Shown: piece after piece, positions 1 through 8,006 of the stretch | Numbering within the stretch: position 1 is the stretch's first letter | How the letters are laid out: each line of letters starts with the position of its first letter | Assembly (NCBI GenBank): GCA_958295485.1 | Contig: OY282354.1 | Span: 434,001 to 498,000 of the forward strand | From: an uncultured Gammaproteobacteria bacterium | GTDB lineage: Bacteria; Pseudomonadota; Gammaproteobacteria; Eutrophobiales; Eutrophobiaceae | Direction of reading: 5' to 3' | Length of the DNA stretch: 64,000 bases | Program-made: the position numbers and the translations under genes | Notes under the pieces: model-generated | Told to the model about the DNA's origin: nothing | What the model saw: only the letters and a program-made list of their open reading frames with translations | Database searches by the model: none

Positions 1-1622
1 GAATTTGTTTTCCTCATTTTTTTAATGCCGTCTACAAAACGAGCCAATGTATTGGACATCAATCCGCGTTCCAGACTGATATCGACCAATTGAAAACAGG
101 ATTCATCCCCGAAGGCGCGGTTCAAAGCGACATGCAACTCTTTTTTAGTCTTAACCGTCTGCCCACAACCTCCTATAGCGTTCGCCAAGGCGGCAAAATC
201 CAGTTTATCCAGATCGTTAAACGCGGATTCCGGTTGAAACGCCCGTAACATTTCCCAGCTACTGTTATTAAATACCAGTACGATGGGGTTCCAGCCATAA
301 CGTCGGCAGTTAAGCAGTTCAATCCCCGTCATCTGAAATGCCCCATCGCCAACCAGGATGAGTGGTCGGCGTCCCGTTGCTGCCTGTACTCCTAAACCGG
401 AAGGGACACCATAGCCCATGGTGGCATAATAACCTGGCGCCACCAGCTCGGTATATTCAATATCCATTGCCGTAAACAAACAGTCACCCATATCCGCGGC
501 AATGGGCAAGGATCCATAGTTATCGAACATGTCATTGACCGCCGTGGCGATATCCGTCGGCGTGATGGGCTTATCAGTTAAGTCCAGACCTTTCGGATAA
601 TCAAATGTAGTGACTTCCCGTTGTGGTTTGTCCGGCAGCTTTTCGTTAAGGGCCAGAACCAATTCCCTGATAGGTATTTTGGGATAAGTATGAAAACCCA
701 GGGATACTGAACCATCGCAAGCCAGGATCGTCTTCCTCAGGTCAATCTTTTTCTCCGAGATGCCAAAATTGGTATCTGACAATAATACCCCGAGCAGGAA
801 CAGGCCATCGGAAGACTCAACCTGTTCAGTTAATTCCTGTTCACCGGCCAAACCCATATAAGTGCCCTTTAGAACCACCGCCTCTCCCGCCAACAGACCT
901 TTCCCCATAAACGTCGTGGCGACGGGAATGCCCAGTTTCCGACTCAGTATGGCGACATCTTTTTCCAGATCATAGCGGCGTATTTCTACCCCCACCATGA
1001 GTACTGGAGATTGGGCCTGCCGGATGGACTGAATAATTTCATCCGTGCAGGCCGCCAGGGCATCGGCATCACATGCTGTAGTCAGTGGCAGTACCGGCAC
1101 GGGCTCACAGGGTTCAAATACCTTGTCCCTGGGCGCCTCTATGTACACGGGGCGGGATTCGATAATGCAGTTTCTGATCACCCGGGCGATTTGTTCCGGC
1201 GCCTGTGTCAGATCCTCCAGGATCACCTGGTCACAGGTGACTTCTTTATATACCTGTAACTGGGAATTGAGTTGCTTGGCCTGGTGATGCACCAGTAAGC
1301 CGGTGGATTTATCCGCCATGCCCGGACCGCCGGATATAACAATGACCGGCGATTTTTCCGCGTAGGCAGCAGCTACAGGGTTGACCATATTGAATGCCCC
1401 CGCGCCATAGGTGACCGCTGCAACCGAGGGCTTTGAGTGAAAGCGCGCCGCGGCATCGGCAGCAAATCCCACTGCGGGTTCATGGCTTAAGGTATAGAGC
1501 GGCAGGATATTGGTTTCTTCGATGACTTTGAATAAAGGTAAGGCGAAATCACCGGGAATACCAAAAATCTCTTTGACCCCATAGCCCTTTAAAGCCTCGA
1601 GTAATCGCTCGGCAAGATTCAT
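1..1622 (-). CDS. Thiamine-diphosphate-dependent 2-keto acid decarboxylase (indolepyruvate/phenylpyruvate decarboxylase type), C-terminus outside window
   Basis: The frame is open from ATG at 1622 to the window edge, 540 codons without a stop. It was read directly from the sequence because the stop lies outside. The family is about 545 residues, so only a few C-terminal residues are missing. Glu48 in the segment SHEPAVGFAADA fits the catalytic glutamate of ThDP enzymes. GDG at 425-427, followed by NN at 452-453, fits the ThDP/Mg motif. GDGAFQMTG resembles the indolepyruvate and phenylpyruvate decarboxylases. Such enzymes decarboxylate aromatic or branched 2-keto acids to aldehydes in the cytosol. 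An acetolactate-synthase-like role cannot be excluded. No partner gene is visible; the gene is divergent from the scar region at 1717. Confidence 0.8.
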   Translation of the reverse strand, partial: MNLAERLLEALKGYGVKEIFGIPGDFALPLFKVIEETNILPLYTLSHEPAVGFAADAAARFHSKPSVAAVTYGAGAFNMVNPVAAAYAEKSPVIVISGGPGMADKSTGLLVHHQAKQLNSQLQVYKEVTCDQVILEDLTQAPEQIARVIRNCIIESRPVYIEAPRDKVFEPCEPVPVLPLTTACDADALAACTDEIIQSIRQAQSPVLMVGVEIRRYDLEKDVAILSRKLGIPVATTFMGKGLLAGEAVVLKGTYMGLAGEQELTEQVESSDGLFLLGVLLSDTNFGISEKKIDLRKTILACDGSVSLGFHTYPKIPIRELVLALNEKLPDKPQREVTTFDYPKGLDLTDKPITPTDIATAVNDMFDNYGSLPIAADMGDCLFTAMDIEYTELVAPGYYATMGYGVPSGLGVQAATGRRPLILVGDGAFQMTGIELLNCRRYGWNPIVLVFNNSSWEMLRAFQPESAFNDLDKLDFAALANAIGGCGQTVKTKKELHVALNRAFGDESCFQLVDISLERGLMSNTLARFVDGIKKMRKTN

Positions 1623-1716
1623 TTTTGAGTTATGCTCATTTCTGGTGTATGGACTGAATAGTGAGGTGGTGCGCCCGGTGTTGTAAAATGGCGCTTTTTC
1701 GAAGGCAACCAGCAAC

Positions 1717-2103
1717 ATGAGAGGGGTACACCACCATGAAGATACAGTAGTTTCCCTGAAAAAGCCAGGAGAGCATTCAGCCACCTTGACGGCGTTATTG
1801 CGAGACGGCGCCCGGGCGTTATTGGCCGAGGCGGTGCAGGCGGCGTTGCGTGACCGGGATACGGGGCCGGCACAGCAACTGGCGACCTTCGAAATAGACA
1901 CCGAAAAAACCGAAGCCGGTGGCTTTGAACCGTTATGGGCCGCTGACAGGGTTGCCGGCTATACCACTTCAGGGGGGTACGGGCATACGACAGGGAAAAG
2001 CCTTGCCATGGGCTACCTGAATGCCGAATATACTGAGCAGAAAGAGTTGGAAGTCTCCATACTCGGAGAGCGCAAGCGTGCCGTCACATCGGCCAGGGCG
2101 TGA
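1717..2103 (+). pseudogene. Chimeric remnant: IS256-type transposase N-terminus fused to GcvT/DMGDH C-terminal domain
   Basis: This 128-codon frame joins two unrelated families. Residues 1 to about 45, containing LTALLRDGARALLAEAVQAA, resemble the start of IS256/mutator-family transposases. From about residue 50 the protein matches the C-terminal aminomethyltransferase domain of dimethylglycine-dehydrogenase-like proteins: GFEPLWAADRVAGYTTSGG and KSLAMGYLNAEY. It parallels the end of the intact gene at 20917-23334 (GFEPIFKNGRKTGYVTSGG, KSLAMAYLES). Both parts are truncated, so this is a scar left by an insertion and a deletion that removed most of the IS and most of a second DMGDH-type gene. 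It may be translated, but a function is unlikely. The junction lies near 1845-1860. Confidence 0.7.
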
Positions 2104-2182
2104 AAGCGCACAACCCGGACGATAGCTATGCAGGCAGGTTCAAAAACTTTCCCGTAATGTATCGCCGTTCGAAGTTGACGCA

Positions 2183-3304
2183 TTAGCCAACACCCCCTAA
2201 CCATTTTCCGAGAGGCAAAGTCTTAATCCCGTACTTTTCCCGGGCGCGGTCGAGTTGTAATACAAGCTGTATGGATTCTTTCGGCTTCAGCCTGTCTGTG
2301 TAATACCTGAGGCTGTTGCTGATGGTGTCATCCGATCTTTTAACCTCAATAAGCCAATACACCCGCTGGTTGAGCGTGACGACGAAATCCACTTCCCGTT
2401 TTTCCTTGTCCCGTAAATAGAATAAATCCCAGTTTTCCCCAGTGGTATCTTTTCTGAACTGGATGTGCTTCAACAGGCAGCAGGCGACCAGGTTTTCCAG
2501 TTGTGCGCCTTGTGTATCATCATAAGCTGCGGCGCAATCGAAAAAAAACACCCGTTTTTCCTTGCGAATACTGCGGGAAAGACGGCTTGAATAAGGAGGT
2601 AACAGAAAAATGATATAAAGTTTCTCCAACAGTTCAATCCAACTTCTGACCGTAGGAGGAGAAATCCTTAAATACCGGGCAAGACCGTCGTACTTTACCG
2701 GTTTCCCCACGCATTCTCGCAGCAATTCAACCAGGTCGGCAGCGCCTCGCCAGGAATTGATACGGGACAGGTCGCGGCTATCTTCCTTGACGACCAGTTC
2801 CAGCCGATCATTCAGCAACCGGCCAGCTTCATCCGGGTTAAGAAAGGCCTCGGGAAACCCCCCGGTTTGCAGCAATCGCTGTACGCGATCAGCGAGATCA
2901 ACTTTGGGCAGAAAACGTTTCGATTCGGCGACGTCGATGGGGTGTAGCCGGTAAAAGTAATGCCTGCCCGTCAAAGCGTCACCGGTTCTGCGGAAGCTGT
3001 CAAGACGGGCGCTGCCGGTGACAAGCACGGGTGGTTTGTTGCCGAATTCGTCCGCCACGCCTTTCAGCAGGTTTTTCCACTTGGGGGCCTTGTGTAATTC
3101 ATCCAGCGCCACCAGGGAGGCATCCTTGGGCCATGCAATGTCCCGGATAATCCTGCGATCTTTAACGATGTCCCAGTTAAGGTATTCACCGTCTTTATCC
3201 AGCAATGACTTGGCCAGGGTCGTCTTGCCACACTGGCGCGGGCCGGCCATGATGACCATTTTCTTTTTCAGGTCTTTTTGCAGCTTGGGCAGCAAGTATC
3301 GCAT
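2183..3304 (-). CDS. AAA-family ATPase with C-terminal DUF4143 domain
   Basis: This 373-residue protein has the AAA_14 plus DUF4143 layout. The Walker A motif GPRQCGKT is at 21-28 and the Walker B motif LVALDEL carries Asp66 and Glu67. A sensor-like VTGSARLD segment follows. The C-terminal part contains KREVDFVV and then WLIEVKRS, a pattern like the PD-(D/E)XK-type core reported for DUF4143. These ATPases are widespread, sporadic in distribution and of unknown cellular function. They often sit in accessory DNA, which matches the remnants on both sides here. ATG at 3304 is the only sensible start. The upstream region carries repeated AT-rich motifs (3326-3368) that may control it. Confidence 0.8.
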   Translation of the reverse strand: MRYLLPKLQKDLKKKMVIMAGPRQCGKTTLAKSLLDKDGEYLNWDIVKDRRIIRDIAWPKDASLVALDELHKAPKWKNLLKGVADEFGNKPPVLVTGSARLDSFRRTGDALTGRHYFYRLHPIDVAESKRFLPKVDLADRVQRLLQTGGFPEAFLNPDEAGRLLNDRLELVVKEDSRDLSRINSWRGAADLVELLRECVGKPVKYDGLARYLRISPPTVRSWIELLEKLYIIFLLPPYSSRLSRSIRKEKRVFFFDCAAAYDDTQGAQLENLVACCLLKHIQFRKDTTGENWDLFYLRDKEKREVDFVVTLNQRVYWLIEVKRSDDTISNSLRYYTDRLKPKESIQLVLQLDRAREKYGIKTLPLGKWLGGVG

Positions 3305-3325
3305 CCGACTATTATAAATAAGATT

Positions 3326-3368
3326 TTATTTTGGTCAAGACTATTCTAAAATAACATTTATTTTAGTC
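3326..3368. promoter_or_regulatory. Repeated AT-rich motifs upstream of the DUF4143 ATPase gene
   Basis: TTATTTTGGTC at 3326-3336 and TTATTTTAGTC at 3358-3368 are direct repeats differing at one base. Between them, 3339-3354 reads GACTATTCTAAAATAA, the inverse of the same motif with five inserted bases. The cluster begins 22 bases upstream of the ATPase start codon. It could be an operator or a mobile-element end. It is AT-rich compared with its surroundings. Confidence 0.4.
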
Positions 3369-3580
3369 GGCGGCTCTATACGCTACGCAACCAGATTCTG
3401 CATGGCGGGACAACTTTTGCCAAAGGATGGGGTCGGACCCAAGTCGAGGATGGCAGCCGAATCATGGCTGATCTTGTGCCGGCGATTATGGGGATCATGC
3501 GGGATGACATCGAGGGAAACCCTGATTCCAGAGTGTGGGGTAAGGTCCTCTACCCGCGTATCAACGAATCTGCACAGTGA
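3350..3580 (+). pseudogene. C-terminal remnant of a HEPN-domain protein
   Basis: The plus frame is open from 3350 to the TGA at 3578-3580 and has no start codon near its beginning. The translation contains TLRNQILHGGTTFAKGWGR and then SRIMADLVPAIMGIMRD and VWGKVLYPRINE. RNQILH fits the R-X4-H signature of HEPN domains, and the following HGG..W pattern is typical of a HEPN family often found in accessory DNA. About 75 codons remain and the N-terminal part is missing. The regulatory cluster of the neighbouring ATPase abuts the break, so the ATPase cassette may have replaced the front of this gene. Family assignment is from motif recognition only. Confidence 0.5.
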
Positions 3581-3584
3581 GAAA

Positions 3585-3740
3585 TTATACCGTGTCCGGC
3601 GCGGCTTGATCGTCGAAGCCCTGGGTGGCGCTGGCCTGCAAGCGACCGGCGATCCCGGTGATAGCCGGGCTGAGGTCCCTCATACTCCGTAGCAGGTCGT
3701 TCAGCGTGGCTGGGGTATGGATACAGGCGTCATTGCTTGT
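3585..3740 (-). pseudogene. Possible phage virion-morphogenesis (tail) protein remnant
   Basis: A short minus-strand frame of about 50 codons reads TLNDLLRSMRDLSPAITGIA and then QASATQGFDDQAAPDTV before a TAA at 3585-3587. The spacing of LSP, the amphipathic helix and F..Q..PD resembles the N-terminal part of Mu-like tail completion proteins. No start codon with a ribosome site was found, and the expected following part (PW.P) is absent. It could be chance; assignment is weak. Confidence 0.25.
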
Positions 3741-3753
3741 TGGAGGTTTTCAG

Positions 3754-5088
3754 TCAACTTGAAAACTCCGCCTCAAATGAATAGCTCGACAAGGTTTCAT
3801 ATCCTGTCTCAGTTACCAGCACCTGTTCCTCCAGCTTCACGCCTTCCCTGGCGCCGACCTCACCGACATAAGATTCGATGCAAAGGGTCATGCCCGGCTG
3901 CAATACCCCATCGTAATTAATCGTTGGATCGTCATAGGCATTGGGCGGAAATATGACCGGATATTCATCACAGAGCCCTACCCCGTGCACCATGGCGGTA
4001 TAACGTTGCGCGCTGTACTTGTCCGGCACGGGGAATGACTTCTCAGAGAATTCCCGAAATCCTGTTCCGGGCTTAACCCGTTCTATATTGTGTTGAATTT
4101 CTTCGTGGGCAACTTTATACAGTTCTTTTTGAGTGTCTGTGGGCTTGACTTCGCCACACAACCAGCTACGGGAAATATCTGCGCAATAGCCATAAGGGCC
4201 AATCAAGTCTGTGTCGAGAGCAACAATGTCGCCCTCCCGGATCACGCGTGGCCCGCATTCCTGAAACCAGGGGTTAGTACGCGGCCCTGATGCAAGCAAG
4301 CGGGTTTCAATCCATTCACCTCCCCTGACGATATTTTCATAGTGCAGTGTGGCCCACAACTCGTTCTCCGTAATACCCGGACGCATCTTTTGTTGCACCA
4401 TCGACATTGCCGCCTCGGTTGTAGCCAGGCTGCATTTAATCGCATTAATTTCGTTTTCATTTTTTATAACGCGGGCATGCTCCATTAATTCCTGCCCACA
4501 ACTCACTTTAATCCCGGCCACCTCAAGGGCCCGAAGCCCGGCAATTTCAATTTTGTCCACTGCCAGACGTCGGTCCTGACCGCAATGCTCTTTCATTAAA
4601 TGGTCGATTTCAGCCGCGAAATTTTCGGCCATATCCTGCAATCCGGCAGCGGCGACAAGGTAAATAAACCCGGCGCCAGACCTTAATTCGTCCACCAATG
4701 GAAGGTGTTCGCTGAGGTGATCACAGCCGTAGAATTCCCACAAAATGACCGGGCCGTCCGCCAGCGCCAGGCAAGCTCGCGACAAATTATGCATTACCCA
4801 TACCTGCATGTTTGTAGTGTCTGCGGCATAGCGAATGTTCACAGGATCAAACAGCAAAAGGGCGGGAATATCCCGGTCGGCCATTTTCTTTCTGACGCGT
4901 TCAAGCCGATATTCCCGTAACGCGTTCAAGTCAGGAACGGTCAGTCCCCGCGCTTTCCATTCATCAAAGGCTAATTGGGTAGGCCCTGTTTCTATGCGGT
5001 CGTTGTCATCAGGCGTTCCATCTGGTTTCAGCGCCGGGCGGGCCGGCCGGGTTGGGTCAATTTTTCTTTTCATGGCGAAATCAGGCAA
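3754..5088 (-). CDS. dddP: DMSP lyase DddP (M24 peptidase fold)
   Basis: The 444-residue protein matches DddP in length and in several blocks: GTPDDNDRIETGPTQLAFDE at the N-terminus, NIRYAADTTNMQVW near 84-97 and WIETRLLASGPRTNPWFQEC at 259-278. Expected metal ligands are Asp292, Asp294, Asp304, His368, Glu405 and Glu420. Asp374 in HGVGLCDE corresponds to the catalytic aspartate described for Ruegeria DddP (numbering from memory). DddP cleaves dimethylsulfoniopropionate to dimethyl sulfide and acrylate in the cytosol. It is an M24-fold enzyme that has lost peptidase function, so an aminopeptidase label would mislead. The start lies one base past the symporter stop, implying co-transcription. 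A second ATG five codons in (MKRKIDP) is also possible. Confidence 0.85.
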   Translation of the reverse strand: MPDFAMKRKIDPTRPARPALKPDGTPDDNDRIETGPTQLAFDEWKARGLTVPDLNALREYRLERVRKKMADRDIPALLLFDPVNIRYAADTTNMQVWVMHNLSRACLALADGPVILWEFYGCDHLSEHLPLVDELRSGAGFIYLVAAAGLQDMAENFAAEIDHLMKEHCGQDRRLAVDKIEIAGLRALEVAGIKVSCGQELMEHARVIKNENEINAIKCSLATTEAAMSMVQQKMRPGITENELWATLHYENIVRGGEWIETRLLASGPRTNPWFQECGPRVIREGDIVALDTDLIGPYGYCADISRSWLCGEVKPTDTQKELYKVAHEEIQHNIERVKPGTGFREFSEKSFPVPDKYSAQRYTAMVHGVGLCDEYPVIFPPNAYDDPTINYDGVLQPGMTLCIESYVGEVGAREGVKLEEQVLVTETGYETLSSYSFEAEFSS

Positions 5089-5089
5089 G

Positions 5090-6550
5090 CTAAGTTTGCT
5101 CAGGTGAAATTTTCCGCCGATCTGAAAAGCCGGGATCGTTGGTCAGACTTATAACGATTTTATGGGTTATCAACCCGGCAATAAAACTGGGGGCCGCTTC
5201 AAGAATATAGGAAATTAAACCATAGTGGCGCCAAACGATCGCCACGCACATTCCGACAAACAGCGCTGACAATAATGCCCTGGCCGACGTCTTCCAGCGC
5301 ATCAAGGTAATAAAAAATGCCAAGCCTATAGTCCCCCCCATGATGGATGCGGAAGAGGCGACGATATTAAAAACATTTGTGCTGTTCTGAAGAAGAACGG
5401 CTGCTACGCCAACCACAACCGCAACAACTATCGTGACTACCGATTGATAACGGGGTCCGTAACGTTCCGACATGCGCCGATAAAAATCCGGATAGATATC
5501 GACCGCAAAAGAGCTGGATACCACCAGCAGCTGGCCGTCCAGTGATGATGCGACAGCAGCGAATATACCCGCCATCACTGCCCCGACAACAACCGGGTGC
5601 AAAATTTCCCGCGAGAATATCGGCAAGGCCTGCTCCGGATCGGCAATATCCGGCAGGAACACATTCATAAACAGGCCAAACAGGCTCATGCTTATCCAGG
5701 TTAGTTGCATAAACCCGATATATATCCAGCGGCTTTTGGCCGCTTCTTCCGGACTTTTTGTCGCCATGATTCGCACCAGCAAGTGCGGCGTGCCTAAATT
5801 AAAAGTAAATGCGGCGCCGGCGAAACCCATAAAAAGCAGTGCGCTTACCCAATAGGCCTGTTCTCCGCCAATGACTAATAAATTGGGATCCACGGACCGG
5901 ACGGATTCGATTACTTCCTCAAAACCGCCGCCGTGCACTATAACCAATGTCAGCATGCCGATAGTGGTAAAAAGCATCATCAAGGCCTGAAAAAACTGTG
6001 TAGGTATCGAAGATTCCAGTCCCCTGTTAGCTGAGTAAGTCATGATGACCAGGCCTGAAACAGCAATTGCCGCCGTCATTGGAATATCGATCACCGCGTT
6101 AATGGCCTTCCCCGCGGCCAGGAATTGACCAACCGCATACAGGCCCACAAAAACGATGACGGCGCATGCCAGGCTTTTACGTACTATCGAATTCTTTTTG
6201 CCGGTACTGAATTCACTGATGAATTCCGGGATAGTATTACAGTTGCTATCGTGCGCCCGCCGGTTAATTCGGGCAGGAAACAAGGTCCAAAACACCAGGT
6301 CTCCAAAAAACCAACCCAAAGGCATGGACAATGCCGTTATTCCCAATGTGTAGCCGGCGCCGACCGCGCCTATCATGATGAAACCACTTACGGCAGATGC
6401 AGCCGCACTAAGCGCTATGGTAAATTTTCCATGGCTGCGACCAGCCGTGAGATAGTCCTCAGCAGAATGTCCGGTCTTGCCCCGGGAAGCCAGGTTGCCA
6501 ACCAGCATCATCAATATGAGAAAAAAACTGAAACTAAGTAAGGTTTCCAT
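5090..6550 (-). CDS. Sodium:solute symporter (SSS family)
   Basis: An inner-membrane protein of about 486 residues with roughly 13 hydrophobic segments and the SSS-family look: SAEDYLTAGRSHGKFTIALS near the N-terminus and AGIFAAVASSLDGQLLVVSS in the middle. The ATG at 6550 was chosen over an upstream TTG at 6577 because it starts directly at the first membrane helix. Substrates of this family include proline, betaine-like compounds, pantothenate and sugars. The one-base gap to dddP makes DMSP or another osmolyte a reasonable guess, but substrate cannot be read from sequence. No partner subunit gene is present. Confidence 0.8.
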   Translation of the reverse strand: METLLSFSFFLILMMLVGNLASRGKTGHSAEDYLTAGRSHGKFTIALSAAASAVSGFIMIGAVGAGYTLGITALSMPLGWFFGDLVFWTLFPARINRRAHDSNCNTIPEFISEFSTGKKNSIVRKSLACAVIVFVGLYAVGQFLAAGKAINAVIDIPMTAAIAVSGLVIMTYSANRGLESSIPTQFFQALMMLFTTIGMLTLVIVHGGGFEEVIESVRSVDPNLLVIGGEQAYWVSALLFMGFAGAAFTFNLGTPHLLVRIMATKSPEEAAKSRWIYIGFMQLTWISMSLFGLFMNVFLPDIADPEQALPIFSREILHPVVVGAVMAGIFAAVASSLDGQLLVVSSSFAVDIYPDFYRRMSERYGPRYQSVVTIVVAVVVGVAAVLLQNSTNVFNIVASSASIMGGTIGLAFFITLMRWKTSARALLSALFVGMCVAIVWRHYGLISYILEAAPSFIAGLITHKIVISLTNDPGFSDRRKISPEQT

Positions 6551-6644
6551 GATAGGCGGGGCAAATTTGATTACCAATAAGGGTATATAGCGAGAAGCGT
6601 TTCCCGGGGAGGCCGCGCTTAGGGATCACTCGGCCGGATTCGCA

Positions 6645-6672
6645 AATAAAATAGCCGCCGCTTGCGGCGGGA
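6645..6672 (-). terminator. Probable intrinsic terminator downstream of the MBL-fold hydrolase gene
   Basis: CCGCCGC and GCGGCGG at 6656-6671 form a strong GC hairpin with a very short loop. On the minus strand it is followed by a T-rich stretch (CTATTTTATTT). It lies about 80 bases beyond the hydrolase stop codon and would separate that unit from the symporter/dddP unit. Confidence 0.55.
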
Positions 6673-6750
6673 AATGAAACCCGAAGAGATTAAACAGAGC
6701 GCATTCACCGGCGGATAAAGCGGGAATTAATATGCGCTCAACCGCGATAA

Positions 6751-7923
6751 CTATTTTAATTCGGTATCCACATCATCGAACTTGTACTCCCCTGCTTTCA
6801 ACCAGTCGGACATGGGGATTTTATCTTCCATTACCTGGCCTTTACCAGCGGCAGAGGGGTCTGTTCTGGGCAACGCATGGGGGGCATTAACGGCTTCACG
6901 CACAAAGACCCCGTTTTTACCGATGTTGAACACGGTAAGGTCGTCAACAATAACCAATGGTCCTTTGTAATATTGTCTCACTTCATCCCAGGTGGCGTTG
7001 ACAATATCCCGCGTGTAATAGAGATGATAGACGGCTGCAAGCTTGGGTTTGGTAAGCTCAAAAATTCGTGCAACAGAATTCGGTGGGGTATGCACACCCT
7101 GCGCAATGTTTTCCGCCATGATCAGGGAGATGCCGATTTTCTTCGAGTAAAGTTTGGGCGAGGGAAAGGATTCGTGAATGAGTAAATCAACGCCCTTGGA
7201 ATTTTCTACCAGCCATTTTGTCGGTTTGGTATCTCCCGAGTAAACCACGGAATAGCCGTTCCAGTCGAGCCGATAGCTGACTGCGCCGTCGAGTGCGTGA
7301 ACCGCGGGGAATGCGGTAATCGTGGCCCCATCCCGTTCAAACACCACCTGTTTTTTACTGAAATCAAACTCACGGGCTTCGATGGTTTGCCCCAGAGGAT
7401 TCAATATACCCTGGCGGCTGCGGCGGTCCCAGATATAGGTCTTCAGAAAATTTTCGATAAAGGCGGCCGTGCCCTCCTCTGCATTTCGCCCTGACGGTCC
7501 GTGCACTTTAAGTGTTTCATGTACGCCCCAGGTTCTTCCCGTCCAGAACGCATCCAGGTCGCCAACGTGATCGGTATGCAGGTGGCTGATAAAGATATGG
7601 TTTACATCCTTATACGGAATGCCGAGTGGGATAAAATTGGAATGAGACCCGGTACCCACGTCGAACTGGAATTTAAAGCCATTACCCAACTCGACCAAAA
7701 AAGACGGTGAAAACTGCCCCCGCCGAACCGTGGGGGTACCGGTACCCAGCGCGATGATACGAATCTCATCTTCCGCCAGCGGTTCGTTGGGAAAAAGATA
7801 TTGAGGGTAATGGTCGTAGGGGTTCCATTCCTGATTAGCGGAGTGGTCGTGAGCCAACAGGCTGTTCCCCAAAAACAATAATGAAATCAACGTACACAAG
7901 CGGGTGGCAACTGAGCGTTTCAT
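6751..7923 (-). CDS. Secreted metallo-beta-lactamase-fold hydrolase
   Basis: From ATG 7923 the protein has 390 residues. This start is supported by AGGA six bases upstream and by the signal peptide it creates (residues 1-24, ending SLLA before HDHS). Zinc ligands are visible: HLHTDH at 114-119, His209 in FPAVHA, Asp231 in YSGDTKPT and His300 in VYHLYYT. The layout resembles the RNase Z/arylsulfatase-like branch of the MBL superfamily. With a signal peptide it acts in the periplasm rather than on tRNA. The substrate is unknown. It lies 83 bases downstream of a TonB-dependent receptor on the same strand, suggesting joint handling of an imported compound. Confidence 0.75.
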   Translation of the reverse strand: MKRSVATRLCTLISLLFLGNSLLAHDHSANQEWNPYDHYPQYLFPNEPLAEDEIRIIALGTGTPTVRRGQFSPSFLVELGNGFKFQFDVGTGSHSNFIPLGIPYKDVNHIFISHLHTDHVGDLDAFWTGRTWGVHETLKVHGPSGRNAEEGTAAFIENFLKTYIWDRRSRQGILNPLGQTIEAREFDFSKKQVVFERDGATITAFPAVHALDGAVSYRLDWNGYSVVYSGDTKPTKWLVENSKGVDLLIHESFPSPKLYSKKIGISLIMAENIAQGVHTPPNSVARIFELTKPKLAAVYHLYYTRDIVNATWDEVRQYYKGPLVIVDDLTVFNIGKNGVFVREAVNAPHALPRTDPSAAGKGQVMEDKIPMSDWLKAGEYKFDDVDTELK

Positions 7924-8006
7924 AACTATCCTGTAGTTTGTCATAGCATGACGAAATTTAAAAAAACTCCGTCGCATACATAACAACGGAGTAATAATAA
8001 CAGTTA

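Noticed and set aside
1011..1287. Two small plus-strand frames
   Set aside because: They lie antisense to the keto-acid decarboxylase and have no family features.
3402..3692. A 96-codon plus frame
   Set aside because: It is out of frame with the HEPN remnant, which has recognisable motifs; this frame has none.
3754..5088. Xaa-Pro aminopeptidase label
   Set aside because: The M24 fold is shared, but the N-terminal and central blocks and the HGVGLCDE segment fit DddP better.
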